Below, one piece after another: positions 44,610 through 55,339 of a DNA stretch of 64,000 bases. Location of the stretch: NCBI GenBank assembly GCA_027422505.1, contig JAPQWV010000017.1:15625501-15689500 (forward strand), in the 5' to 3' direction. Within the stretch, counting starts at the first letter, position 1, and each line of letters begins with the position of its first letter. Under the pieces are notes generated by a model. The model was not told the DNA's origin and searched no databases. It saw only the letters and a program-made list of their open reading frames with translations. This DNA comes from Craterostigma plantagineum (taxonomy: Eukaryota > Streptophyta > Magnoliopsida > Lamiales > Linderniaceae). Made by a program: the position numbers and the translations under genes.

Positions 44610-44906
44610 TGTTGGTCCCGAAATGCACCAAACAAGGAATCAAAGAGGCTAAATGGAATGAAGAAGGGAGAGTTTCTCACCTTTGAGTGTGTGTAGTGTG
44701 TGAAAATAAGAGTAAGCCTTTTTATCTTTGATTACCATTCAAAGTGAGTTGGTAAAACCTTATATACCACATTAACCCTAGGTATATTAAGGCTCAATCA
44801 CTAATAATACAAAAATTACTATCTAGTCCAAAGCCCAAGCTAAAGATAATTACATAATTAATCCCAAGACTTAAACTATTGACACAACCAATTAAATATC
44901 CTAACA
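44610..44906 (-). repeat. 5' LTR of element E
   Basis: Identical to the 3' LTR except for two transitions (TATCTTTG versus TATCTCTG; GGCTCAA versus GGCCCAA). Confidence 0.95.
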
Positions 44907-45285
44907 GAAGGTGACGATACGCCTGGTGATAAAGGTGCTGGCCACGCCACTTAGCAGAAGCCCAGCGAATCCCCACACGCCAATCCGGATAAGGCCAAGC
45001 AAATCTCGTCTTCTGTTGGAGCACACGACGACACAGCATAGAAAAGGAGCAATCGAAGAAGAGCTGGTTAATAGTTTCAATCCCCCCATTGTCGCATAAG
45101 AGGCAGGCCGTAGAATTCGCCCGCGAGGCGATCCATAAGTTATCCCTAGTAGCTAAACATTCCCGGATGGCGAGCCAAAGGATAAAGTCGTGGCAAGGGA
45201 TCCGCATACTGCCCCCAAAAAGATCAGCCCAATGCACCCGGGGGCGACGGGGCCGAAGATTTACGCACATGATATATGCTTACGT
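44907..45285 (-). pseudogene. LINE 1: zf-RVT part, 5'-truncated
   Basis: The minus strand shows LFGGSMRIPCHDFILWLAIRE, ATRDNLW, CLLCDNGGIETINQLFFDC, the zinc-binding reverse-transcriptase tail (zf-RVT) of plant LINEs. The 5' end is truncated near 45285, normal for LINE insertions. The rest lies at 30728-31103 beyond element E. A target-site duplication could not be identified. Confidence 0.85.
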
Positions 45286-46016
45286 GCCTCTATGAATGTC
45301 GTGCTCATGATTGTTATGAGAATTACGTGCAATTATGTGCCATTAGTTATGTGTTTATGATGACCCCTAATCTATGCAAGGAATTTCCGAAAATAATAAG
45401 AATAAGGGAAAAGAAGTAATAATAATAAGTAGAGAAGGAGTTAGACCATAAGTTGAAATTGAGCTAGGATTTTCATTTGGACTAAACTTGTAGTGGGCTA
45501 TAATTTTAGACTTAGGCCCAATATGTTGAAGTCAAACCTTAAGAGACCAAATTCCCTAAATTGAGGAAGACCCACGCCCACACCATGTCTCATTCATCAT
45601 AACTAAAGAAAATATCTAACCAAACCATCTAAACTCCACAACCACACTTGAAAACCAATGAAAGTGAAAGAAGAAGAAAGGAGGAAATCGAAGGAAGCTT
45701 CAAACGACACCTTCAAGCTAGCTAGGATTCGAGTAAGTGAAATATTATCCCTAAACCTTGTGACTTTGTAATTAGGATTTTCCTAGATACTTAATCTCAT
45801 GAGAACAACGAAGCTTAGGAAAATTAAGTGTAAGAAAGACACGAAAACCCTAAGTGTGAGATATAAATCCATATTAAGGTCCTTACTAAGGATAAACTTA
45901 TGTCTGGGTAGTTTAAGCGACTTGGACTTAAAGTTCTACTTTTAGTTGGAACTAACGATTTTAAGGTAGAAAGAGACCTTAGAACTCATAAATTATGGGT
46001 AGAATAAGGTATGACC

Positions 46017-46640
46017 TAGTTTCGGGTAGATGAACATTTGAGGCTTCCGATCGAAAGTGAACAATGCATCTGAGTTTCGATCGAATGTGGCTAGCCAAAA
46101 AGGACTTCCGATCGAAAGTAGAAAATCGCTTGGAAGTTTCGGGTGAATTAATTTATGTATTAGATTCGACCGAAACTTAATACATTTGGGCGACACTTGA
46201 ACATGATAAAATAAGTTTCGATCAAATTAATTTTAAGATTATTAAATTGGGTGGACCATGAGTTTCGACCGAAACTCGCCTCAATGTACTAGAATCGGTC
46301 GAAACCTCACCCCATGCCACATGCAATCGATCGAAAGTGAACAATCGGCCGAAACCCATTCCCACTCCTACAATCGGCCGATACTAGAATCGGGCGAAAC
46401 CCTCATGGCATGCATGGAGTCGGGTGAGATGAAGGTGACGCCATGATGACGAGAACACATGGCGAAACTCACACTCTCACACATGCACAAATCGGGCGAT
46501 GCCATGCATGAACAAAACGGCGAAACCGATGTTAGGGCGTGATGAATCGGGCGAAAGTGGATCCCATGCAAAGCTTCAATCGGGCGAAACTCATGTGATT
46601 TAAGAACTAATCGGGCGAATCCAATTTAAGTAGTTACCAA
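46017..46640 (+). repeat. Graded array TTTCGATCGAAAG to AATCGGGCGAAAC (LTR F)
   Basis: About eighteen words. The first are TTCCGATCGAAAG and TTTCGATCGAAT (46045-46115), the middle ones TTTCGACCGAAAC, AATCGGTCGAAAC and AATCGGCCGAAAC (46165-46380), and the last AATCGGGCGAAAC or AATCGGGCGAAT (46389-46620). Confidence 0.75.
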
Positions 46641-47409
46641 CTTTCGCCGAGATTGTATAAGTAGGATCACAATTTAAAATGCTAACATAGCTTAGAATAG
46701 AAATCAAATGACTTAGAAAACTTAATTGAGACAAATCGAATGGCTTGGAGTTCTAACGAATTAATATAAGTCTAAATAACTAGTCTGACGAAAGATAATT
46801 ATTTAGATAAATTAGCTAAGGAAGATAAGGTACTAATGCTCCAACCTTTTTATTTAAAGGTCGAATGATAAAGATTTCACGAGGGAAGTAGGCTAGTTAA
46901 GCTTGGACGACAGGTAAGTAGGAATTCAACTACGACACGTATCTTATTTGCGCATGACTTACGTGATACGTGCTTACATGACCCTATGTGAACCTTGTAT
47001 GATGTGATTCCTTTTTATGCATGAAGTCATGAAATGCATATACGTATGAACACGACATGATCATTTGCACGCATAAATAGGATGAAAAGGAAGCATATGA
47101 GCGTGCATAAGATCGCCGGTGGGCGATGGATATTCGCCGACGATATTGGCGTCTGATGTCGACTCAATGAAGAGTCACGGCTCTTCTATGCGACCATGGC
47201 GATACGATGCCGAATTTACCTATTATGATAGGTAGGGGGAATACCCCGCAGCGGGAGATGCAACCTGGAGGATGCGACTCGGGGCATGCACTACACATAG
47301 GGAACCTCTGGGGTTAGTGACCTCGGTGTTGGCTACCAGTGAGAAGCGTCCGCGTGTAGGCCACTGGGGCAGGAAAGGTGCCCTCGGGTAACCTCTCAGT
47401 GTGTGAACC

Positions 47410-49480
47410 TTTTTGTTTTTGGAGTAAATCCCGTATATATATAAATGGTGAATGTACAGAATGATTGAGGGGTTAGCCGTCACGATCTACCAGTAACAAA
47501 CCACTGGCAAAACGCACCAAACAAGGAAAAAGAAAAACTACAATCAATACTACCACGCTACACGCCAAAGACGTCGTATAGCCGCCCTCCGTAAATTGTA
47601 CTTGGGCGATATCCCAAGGAGCCTCATGCATGCCATATCCAGAACTATTGCGACGAGCCTGTCCGGAGTCGTGATAGTCCCCTCCTTCCAACGCTTATTA
47701 CGAGCCTGCCATATGTTATACACCAGGGAAGCTAACACACGACGATACGCAGCATGTAGTAGATGTCGTCGACGCCATCGTAATGCAGCCCAGACAATGC
47801 CCTCTTGCCAGTCCGTGTAAGGCCAAATCCACATGATCCGTCGCCGCAGCAACCTAATGCATTGCCGTGAAAAATCACAATAAAAAAATAGGTGTTGGAT
47901 ATTTTCGAAGTGTAGTGCATCGCAAAGGACACACGCCGGGGTCCCAGCTCGGTGTGCCACCCAAGGCTTATCCCTGGTCGATAACCGATCACGAATGGCC
48001 AGCCACAGGATGACGTCGTGCTTGGAACCCGCAGGGGTCCCCCGAATAAGACTGCCCAAGGGACCTTCGGCCGATGTTCACGTAGTGCTTCCCTGAACAA
48101 GCGTGCCGTGGATCGGCCATCCGGCACTCCACACCACCGAATCGCATCCGGCATTGTTGGAGCAACCTGTGGAAGGTGGGAACAAAACTCAAGATATTCA
48201 GATGACGATTGTCTTGGCCAATTCCAACCGTGCTCAAACGACTCCCTCGTGGTAGCCCCATCACCAATGGTCCTCTAGGATAGCGATCTATTAGAGGCTG
48301 AGATCGCATCCACGGATCCTCCCATAACAACAATGATGCTCCATCACGACCTGGAAGGAAATAAGTGGAAGGATATCCGGTCGCAATTGCATGAGTTTAC
48401 GCCAGCTCCATGCAGAATTGGCCGAGACAGTGATAGTCCATAGAGATCGTGCATGCAAGCGTGTACTGTACAACCATTCCACCCAAATGGAGTCGGGCGC
48501 CCGAGAGATCACCCTCCATAGTAGCTGGACCAAAAGAGCCCTGTTGTCAGTAGCTATCGAGCGAAGACTCAATCCACCCTCAGACACAGGAAGACAGACA
48601 TCCACCCACGCAACCTTGGCCGAGGAGCCACCCCACAAGAACTGGTGAAACCTCGACTCCAACGCTCGAATCACACCCTTAGGCAGCAAGAACACCCCTG
48701 ACCAATAGACGTGTAGCGCTTGGAGGACCGACTTTATCAGCTGCACCCTTCTCGCATAAGACAAGGAATGATTAAGCCATGAGCCCAACCGCACATCAAC
48801 CCGTCGTAGTAGTGGAGCACAGTCAGCAATCGACAGCCGCGAAGCAATGAGTGGCACCCCCAAATAGCAACAGGTAGGCGTCCCTCTCGTAAACCCATCA
48901 AAGACTGTAATTGCACCTTAAGACCCTCCGCTCTACGTGATAGGTACATCTCGCTCTTGTCTGGATTAGGATGGAGTCCTGACATTTCCGAGAACGACGT
49001 CAATGCGTCCTTCAGCACCCCTACAGAGACCGGATCTGCATGGAAAAATAGTAGAAGATCATCGACAAAAACCAGCATGGGCAGTGACATAGGCTCGCAG
49101 CGCCAATGATAGCGAAACCTGCGTTCCGCCTGAATATGAGTCTCAACAGGCCATGGAGCACTTCCATAACGAGTGTGAAGAGGTATGGCGAGATAGGATC
49201 CCCCTTCCGTATCCCTCTCTTTCCAGCAAAAAATCCCACCGATCGACCATTTAGGTTGATGGAGAATGTGGGGGTCGTCAAACAGCTCCGTATCCACTCA
49301 ATAAACCTTGGGTGGAATCCCATAGCCTGAAGCGTTGCCAGTAGAAAGCTCCATTCCACCTTATCATACACATTAGCCAAGTCCACCTTAAGCATTGCTC
49401 GAGGCGGTCGACCCTTACTCGTATAGTAAGATAGAAAGCCGAGGGCCCATATGACGCACGAGTCCAAAAGAGCATGAGCA
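47410..49480 (-). pseudogene. LINE 2: ORF2 from RT to zf-RVT, 5'-truncated
   Basis: Minus-strand pieces in order: RT with KVDLANVYDKVEWSFLL and GIRKGDPISPYLFTLVMEVL; the active site LVFVDDLLLFF (both Asp present); PNPDKSEMYLS; then IADCAPLLRRVDVRLGSWL, SYARRVQLIKSVL and LWGGSS; then the zf-RVT tail DVILWLAIRDRLSTRDKPW and CVLCDALHFENIQHLFF; and NIWQARNKRW near the C-terminus. At least four frame changes separate them. The endonuclease and ORF1 are absent. The 3' end on plus is TTTTTGTTTTTGGAG at 47410. It interrupts LTR F. Confidence 0.88.
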
Positions 49481-49594
49481 TTAGCAAGCGATGGCGTGGA
49501 TTGCCGTTTGCAACATTAGGATACGTGCATACATGCATAATTTCTACTACTGAGCCACGGCGGCTCATTCCTTACGTTACGTGTTGTAGGTACC

Positions 49595-49617
49595 AACGAT
49601 CACGGTACGTGATCGTT
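49595..49617 (+). other. Conserved LTR hairpin (F), 10-bp perfect stem
   Basis: Arms AACGATCACG and CGTGATCGTT around GTA; GTGTTGTAGG precedes it, the reverse complement of the CTACAACAC seen in A and B. Confidence 0.6.
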
Positions 49618-49915
49618 ATGAACGCAAGGCAATCTTTTGGATCTTCCAGCTGTTTTTGAGGTGGGAGTGTGTGCATGGATGACGACCTGTGAGGCCGGGC
49701 GCATAGGAGAACTTTTGATGTGCATGTACACATTCCTCATGCGAATAGGACTAGTATGGCTGTAGGAACTTCATGTAATTCTTTTTGACATGTAAATGAC
49801 TTCCATTACAGAAATGGAAAAATTTTATGCGCATTTTTACTTGTCCTCCAAATGATTGCAACGTTAGACTCTTAGGAATCATACAAACTGCGTAGCAAAG
49901 TTAGGGGTCCCGACA

Positions 49916-49966
49916 ATATGCATGTAAATTTATTGGCCGGCTTACTTACGGGACTCGGGTACTACA
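49916..49966 (-). repeat. 3' LTR of element B, last part
   Basis: ATATGCATGTAAATTTATTGG...GGGTACTACA matches 57636-57685 of the right LTR. About 400 bases corresponding to 57240-57635 are missing next to the G/F insertion. Confidence 0.85.
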
Positions 49967-49984
49967 TCCTCCCCCCTTAAAAAG
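49967..49984 (-). promoter_or_regulatory. Polypurine tract of element B
   Basis: Minus strand CTTTTTAAGGGGGGAGGA adjoining the 3' LTR. Confidence 0.8.
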
Positions 49985-50000
49985 TATTTTGCCCCCGAAA

Positions 50001-50800
50001 TCAGGTAGGGAGGAACAGTTCAGGGTAGCGATTTCTCATGTCATCTTCTCGTTCCCATGTCGCTTCCTCCGTTGACTGATTCTGCCAAAGAACTTTAAAA
50101 GGGATTTCTTTATTCCGCAATCGCTTTACTTCGTGCATCAAAATTTCTATCGGTCTTTCTTCGTAACTTAAGTCTGGCTTGAGTTGTTGATGGAGCACTT
50201 CATTGTTCAGTACATGACTGGGATCTGCGACGTACTTTCGCAACGTTGATATATGAAAGACATCATGTACTTGCGCCAACGAGGCTGGTAATTCCAAGTG
50301 ATATGCTACTTCGCCAACTTTTCTAAGTATCCGAAACGGTCCAATTTATCGAGTGCTCAGTTTTCCTTTCTTTCGAAATCGTTTCATGCCTTTCTTTGAG
50401 GATACCTTTAGGAATACCCAATCGTCTACTGCAAACTCTATCCGCGCGTTTGGGCCGCGTAACTCTTCTGTCTACCCTAGGTTGTTCGCATTCTTTCACG
50501 TATTTTTGAAATGGGTTCTGTCATCTCTTGCACTATGTCAGGGCCTAATAACGCTCGTTCGCCAACTTCATCCCAATGTATTGGAGATCTGCATTTGCGT
50601 CCGTACAGAGCTTCGTAAGGAGCCATTCCAATCGTTGCGTGGTAGCTGTTGTTGTAAGAGAATTCAATCAATGGAAGGTATCGACTCCAATTCCCTTTAA
50701 AGTCGAGTACGCACGCTCTTAACATATCTTCTAATGTCTGAATTGCCCGTAAGTTTGAGAATGATAGGCAGTACTGAAAGAAAGCTTGGTTCCCATTGCC
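50001..50800 (-). pseudogene. Element B: integrase C-terminus and chromodomain
   Basis: The minus strand gives [57 protein letters not shown], then [18 protein letters not shown] and the chromodomain segment [19 protein letters not shown], ending RYPELFLPT. The chromodomain steers integration in chromoviruses. There are frame changes near 50300-50475 and 50725, and TDGQ is TYGQ. The upstream core is deleted at the LINE 3 insertion. Confidence 0.88.
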
Positions 50801-51127
50801 TTTTTTGGGAAACGGTAACTAAAATAAATGGAAAAACAGGAGTACAAAACAGCGTGCATGATAAGGCTCATGCCGTACCAAGCAGTAATGAACAACCGAC
50901 CAGACAGCACCAAAAACCAGGTAACCCAGACAACCTACAAGGTCCCAAACTAGACCTACGCCAAAGTAAAGTACAAAGCAAAAGGCAACGTAGGAGTCAA
51001 AACCACAGCAAGCAACCGGTTCCTGGTACCAGATGTAGTACCAGCAGGGCTACCCAGCTAAGTGCCAACAAGCGCGAGACGCACAAACGGAAGACAATAT
51101 CACGGTGGATAAGCTTCAGGCGGATTG
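50801..51127 (-). mobile_element. LINE 3: 3' UTR fragment inserted in integrase, with target deletion
   Basis: The minus strand ends ...TTTAGTTACCGTTTCCCAAAAAA at 50801, almost the tail of LINE 1. The fragment is non-coding UTR, T/G-rich on its sense strand. Element B coding stops at IWVIV on the right and resumes at AMGTKL on the left, so about 50 integrase codons are missing and no TSD is present. Confidence 0.75.
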
Positions 51128-51620
51128 ACGATGACCCAAATAGCGTCATGGCCTTTCATTGTTTTCGGCAGGCCAACGACGAAGTCCATTGTGATGTGAT
51201 CCCATTTCCACTCAGGTACTGGCAATGATTGTAACGTCCCTGCCAGTCATTGGTGTTCCACCTTTATCTGTTGACACGTCAGGCATTGGCTTACGAACAT
51301 CGCGATTTCTCTTTTCATTTCCGGCCACCAATAGTTGATTCGTAAATCTCTATACATCTTTGTAGCTTCTGGATGAACTGAATAGATTGTAGCATGTGCC
51401 TCCGTCATAATAATCCTCCGAAGTTCTGCGTCATTAGGAATATATAAGCGGCTTCTGTAATACAAGCTCCCGTTTTCTCGGATTTCAAAATAGGGTGTTC
51501 CGTGCTCCATTTGTGTTCCTTTGTTTTTAAGTAATACTCATCATTTTCTTGTGCTTTCCTGATTTGTTCTGCTAATGTAGATCGAACGGTTAACGCTGCT
51601 TTTGCTTCAACTTCGCCCAT
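51128..51620 (-). pseudogene. Element B: integrase zinc-binding domain and start of core
   Basis: The minus strand shows the HHCC finger (EAHATIYSVHPEATKMY, then CLTCQQIK) and the core start [29 protein letters not shown] with the first catalytic Asp (TMDF). A frameshift separates the two. The remaining catalytic residues were lost with the LINE 3 deletion, so integrase cannot function. Confidence 0.85.
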
Positions 51621-52990
51621 GTGTACTAATCCACTTCGAGTCTTTGTAACTCCGCGCTCATTGTTTTTCTATTAGCGCATTCGGTACCACATTTGCTTTT
51701 CCTGGGTGATAGCTAATCACGCAGTCATAGTCTTTGACTAGTTCAAGCCATCGTATTTGTCACATATTCAACTCCTTCTGTGTGAAGAAATACTCCAGAC
51801 TCTTATGATGTGTAAATATTTCGCATCGCTCACCATATAAGTAGTGCCTCCAAATTTTCAAACCGAAAACCACCGCGGCAAGCTCTAAGTAGTGCGTCGA
51901 ATAGTTCTTTTCATATTCTTTTAGTTGTCGAGAAGCATATGCAACCACATTCCCATTTTGCATCAAAACGCATCCTAAATCATTCTTCGAAGCATCACTA
52001 TATACTGAAAATCCTCCGGTCCCTGTAGGTATCGTTAGGACTGGGGCCGAAGTGAGTCATCTTTTTAATTCCTGAAAACTCTGCTCGCATTCGTTGCTCC
52101 AGTGAATAGAGGCATTCTTCTTTGTCAGTTTCGTTAAGGTTGATGCGATCTTCGAAAAAATCCTTAATGAATTTTCTGTAATATCCTGCTAGTCCTAAAA
52201 AGCTGCGTACTTCAGTAACGTTGGTCGGTTGGGGCCAGCTATTGATAGCTTCTATCTTACTCGGGTCTATTGAAATTCCTGCTCCAGAAATAACATGCCC
52301 CAGAAATGCAACTTTATCTAGCCAAAATTCACATTTCTTGAACTTAGCATACAACTGTTTTTCTCGCACTATCTCTAAGACGATTTCCAGGTGTTGTTTG
52401 TGCTTCTCCTTGGTCTTAGAATAAATGAGGATGTCATCGATGAAAACGATGACAAACTTATCCAGAAATTGCTTAAATACTCGGTTCATTAGATCCATAA
52501 ATGCTATCGGCGCGTTAGTCAGCCCGAAAGGCATGACTAAAAACTCGTAGTGGCCATATCGGGTGTTGAATGCTGTCTTTGGGATATCTTCTTCACGAAT
52601 CTTCAGTTGAATGGTACCCTGAACGCAAATGTATCTTCAAAAATACCGTTGCGCCTTGTAATTGGTCAAATAAGTCGTCAATCCTTGGTGGGGATACTTG
52701 TTCTTGATTGTGATCTTGTTTATCTCTCTATAGTCGATGCATAATCTTATAGATCCGTCTTTCTTCTTGACAAACAAAACTGGTGGTCCCCATGGAGAAA
52801 AGCTCGGTTGGATAAATCTTTCTGAAGTAGTTCATCTAATTGTTCCTTCAACTCTTTCAACTCAGTAGGAGCTAGTCGATAGGGAGCCTTCGAGATACGT
52901 GCAGCTCCTGGTGCGAGATCGATAGTAAATTGGATCTCTCGATCAGGAGGGAGTCCTGGTACATCTTCAGGAAATACATCAGGGAATTCC
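51621..52990 (-). pseudogene. Element B: reverse transcriptase and RNase H
   Basis: RT: an early segment in broken frames (52550-52990), then [20 protein letters not shown], the active site [21 protein letters not shown] and [12 protein letters not shown]. RNase [27 protein letters not shown] and [29 protein letters not shown], where the usual FTDHKSL reads FTHHKSL, so a catalytic Asp is His. Several frameshifts and stops are present. The RT before RNase H before integrase order is the Ty3 diagnostic. Confidence 0.9.
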
Positions 52991-53668
52991 TATACTACAG
53001 GTACTTCTTCTAGTTTCGGGAGTGAGTGTTCCTCCGCTGTTATTGCGAACACAAGGTAGGCTTCGCATGCTGCCTTGATCAGACGTTGCGCCTTTAGTGC
53101 TGAAATCTTAGGAATATTTCCACCCTTGCTTGTTCCCGTAAATGTAAAAGGTTCAGCTGACTTCAAATTAAAAGTGGCTTTCTTCTGATTGCAATCGATA
53201 ACTACCCCGTACTTCGATAGCCAGTCCATTCCAAGATTTACTTTGTAATCATTCATTGGAATGAATATAAAGTCCACCGTTCTTGATCATTAAGTAATAC
53301 TGGGTAGTCTCACACAATCTGATTGGTTTGGGTTGAAGCTCCAGAATTGTTATGTTATACTCATAGTTAGATTGACTAGGTGTAACCCCGAGTCTCGCCA
53401 CGTAGTTAGTGGATGAAAATGAATGCGTGGCTCCTAAATCTACTATAATGCTTGTCGGGGTTTGATGGATAAGGAGGGTACCAGCCACCACTGAAGGGTT
53501 GTTTTCAGCCTCTTCTGAAGTGAGCGTATACACCCGGGCTGGTACAGGTGGTTGTCTGGCCTGAACTGTTGCTTGACTTCCAGAAGGATTTTCTGGACAC
53601 ACTCTTGAGAAATGACCTGTTTTCCCACACTTGAAGCAGTTGGATTTTTGGGAAAAACAGACGCCCAC
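52990..53668 (-). pseudogene. Element B: zinc knuckle and protease
   Basis: CFKCGKTGHFSRVC is the nucleocapsid knuckle. The protease active-site region reads IIVDLGATHSF instead of DSGATHSF, replacing the Ser next to the catalytic Asp with Leu. The flap-side region YKVNLGMDWLSKYGVVIDC follows after a frame change near 53255. The preceding VPARVYTLTSEEAENNPSVV also occurs in element A. Confidence 0.88.
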
Positions 53669-54891
53669 ATGTCGTCGAGCACATCTTGCGCACTGGTACC
53701 GTGGTTGGGGGTCTTCACTGATTTGGATTAGGTTGTTGAGGTGGTCCCGGCGTGTTCTGAAAATTAGGCTTCATGCCTTTTGCAAAACATTGTTTCTTCC
53801 GGGGTCCTCCACTCCATTGCGTCCCTTGTATGAACTTTCTCTTCATCTCCTGAGCTCGGACGATTCGACTTTCAGCTTGTTCCACTACTAATGCTCTCTC
53901 CGCCGCTTGAGCGTAAGTCACTCCCTGAAGTCCGGCCATATTTACATCTCGATATAACTCCGGCTTCAGGCCTAACCAAGAAACGTTCGATCTTCAACGC
54001 GTCGGTACTCACCATATGTGTGGCAAACCTTGATAGATGCTCATACTTCCTGATATATTCTGTCACCGTCATCGTCCGCTATCGAAGGTTGATAAACTCG
54101 TTCATACGCTGAGCTCGTACGAGGTGGTGAAATACATGTTTGAGGTTCACGCTCAACCCGAAAATGACCTAGAAATGATGGGCACTCGATACCAGGATCC
54201 TATCGCTGGCCTCCACGTGGATGTCCCTTGATCCTGCTCGCCCCTTGGACTGCCACTTGGAGGTTCGGAGGCTTCTTTCGATTGCTTGTTTTGGCTTTCG
54301 TTGCTCCTTTTTGGCTTTTTGTGTTGGTTGATTTCTGTGGCTTTGCTTGTGCTTGTGTTTGTGTGTAAGCTCGTAGCCTGTTAACAGTTGGTTTGTGCTC
54401 CTTGAGCGAACACCATGTACTGCTTTTTTTCTGTTTAGTGAACATTCCCAAAAATACTTGTTTCTAAACAATTTCTTAAAACGATCCCAGCTCATTATAA
54501 TTGGGTCTTCGATTGCCAAGATGGTATCCCACCAATGCCCCGCACTTCCTCGTAGTAAAAATGCAGCACATAGAATGTTCTCCGCCTCAGGGATGCGACT
54601 ATATTGGAACATGCTCTCTAGGGTCCTATGTTGGATCGATCGCGTCTTCAAATGTGGGTGGGTTGAGTTTACGAAACCTTTCCCCCACTATCTCTATTCT
54701 CTCCGCCTGAGATGGTCCGCTATTATGCTTCCCCCAGCATTTCGCTGCTGAATCAATTCCTGAATTAGGGCAGATTGCCGTTGAACTAACTCGGTAAGCT
54801 GGATAATCGCTGTGTCGCGATTATCAGTCTGTATTTCGGGTTCCTTGCCTCGATTAGCATTCCCACTACTTTCACCTCTTGTTCTACCCAT
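53669..54891 (-). pseudogene. Element B gag, split by LINE 4
   Basis: Starts MGRTRGESSGNANRG at 54891 with a Gln-rich helix (LVQRQSALIQELIQQR), as in element A. It continues through LRGSAGHWWDTILAIEDP and WDRFKKLFRNKYF, is interrupted by LINE 4, then resumes VRAQRMNEFINLR, a TAG stop at about 54079, TVTEYIRKYEHLSRFATHM and GVTYAQAAERALV. Frame changes and two further short deletions are visible. Its length without the insertion fits chromovirus gag. Confidence 0.85.
54142..54451 (+). mobile_element. LINE 4: 5'-truncated LINE tail in element B gag
   Basis: Plus-oriented: a last ORF2 stretch ends LHVDVP and a stop (54231), followed by a T/G-rich 3' UTR ending GTGAACATTCCCAAAA, close to the LINE 1 and LINE 3 tails. 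A TSD of 12 bases with one mismatch, AAATACATGTTT (54130-54141) and AAATACTTGTTT (54452-54463), brackets it. Confidence 0.72.
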
Positions 54892-55029
54892 CGTTATTTT
54901 ATCCTAATGTCCCTAAGGCCAATAGATCATGCAATACAAGATGTCACAGAAACATAAAACTTACGAGCAAGGATGCTTCCGTGCTTTTGAGTGCGTGTAC
55001 ATGGACAGTCTACAGAACCTATATCCGAA

Positions 55030-55041
55030 GCTCCGATACCA
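55030..55041 (-). promoter_or_regulatory. Primer binding site (element B), one base changed
   Basis: Minus strand TGGTATCGGAGC, one mismatch from the initiator-tRNA-Met site, three bases from the LTR. Confidence 0.85.
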
Positions 55042-55324
55042 ACCTGTGGTGCACCGCCTTCGTCTACTTATTTTATTCCCAATTTGCGTGACTATCTAAG
55101 GTGTAATAGTTATACTATCCAAAAGTACGTATAAAACTTTTCCTTTTATATAAAGAAAATCATCATGTACAATCAAGATGTTGTCCCAACACTAATTACA
55201 TATGATGGGTATATAGACGCAGCAAAAGAAACTCTAACACCCGCCACACAGGTCGCATCCATGTACACACTTCCACCTCAAAAGTTCCCAAAAGCTTCAA
55301 AAACTAGGCCTCGCCATTAGATAA

Positions 55325-55339
55325 ATCATGTACCATGAT
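55325..55339 (-). other. Conserved LTR hairpin (B right)
   Basis: ATCATGTACCATGAT before CTACAACAC. Compared with A, both CpG positions are TpG/CpA, which keeps the pairing. Confidence 0.5.

Larger units (their letters stand above)
31104..44906 (-). mobile_element. Young full-length Copia element E (13.8 kb) with an extra post-pol ORF
   Basis: LTRs 31104-31400 and 44610-44906, both 297 bases, differ at two positions (0.7%). TSD is a perfect GAAGG (31099-31103 and 44907-44911). The primer site at 44596-44607 and a purine tract at 31401-31414 are canonical. Order on minus: long leader, gag, pol (protease, integrase, RT, RNase H), a 1.6-kb word-rich spacer, then a reading frame of about 1240 codons with one UAG. 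An ORF downstream of pol and a large gag point to a Sirevirus-like lineage; the 297-base LTRs are short for that group, so lineage is an inference. It inserted into LINE 1 inside element B. Confidence 0.95.
45286..49915 (+). mobile_element. LTR F (Ty3-type), inverted relative to B, with LINE 2 inside
   Basis: The right edge reads GGGGTCCCGACA ending at 49915, so on minus it starts TGTCGGGACC; the order of conserved LTR blocks (AGGTCGTCATCCATG segment, hairpin, CTCAGTAG, quasi-repeats, TCG-word array) is reversed relative to A, B and D, so its sense strand is plus. The left edge is missing where LINE 1 begins. LINE 2 (47410-49480) interrupts it. Bases 45286-46010 are AT-rich with no gene. No primer site follows the right edge, so it is a solo or 3' LTR. 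Confidence 0.65.

Noticed and set aside
55325..55339. Compensatory change in the LTR hairpin as proof of selection
   Set aside because: Both changes are C-to-T type at CpG sites, expected from methylation and deamination alone.
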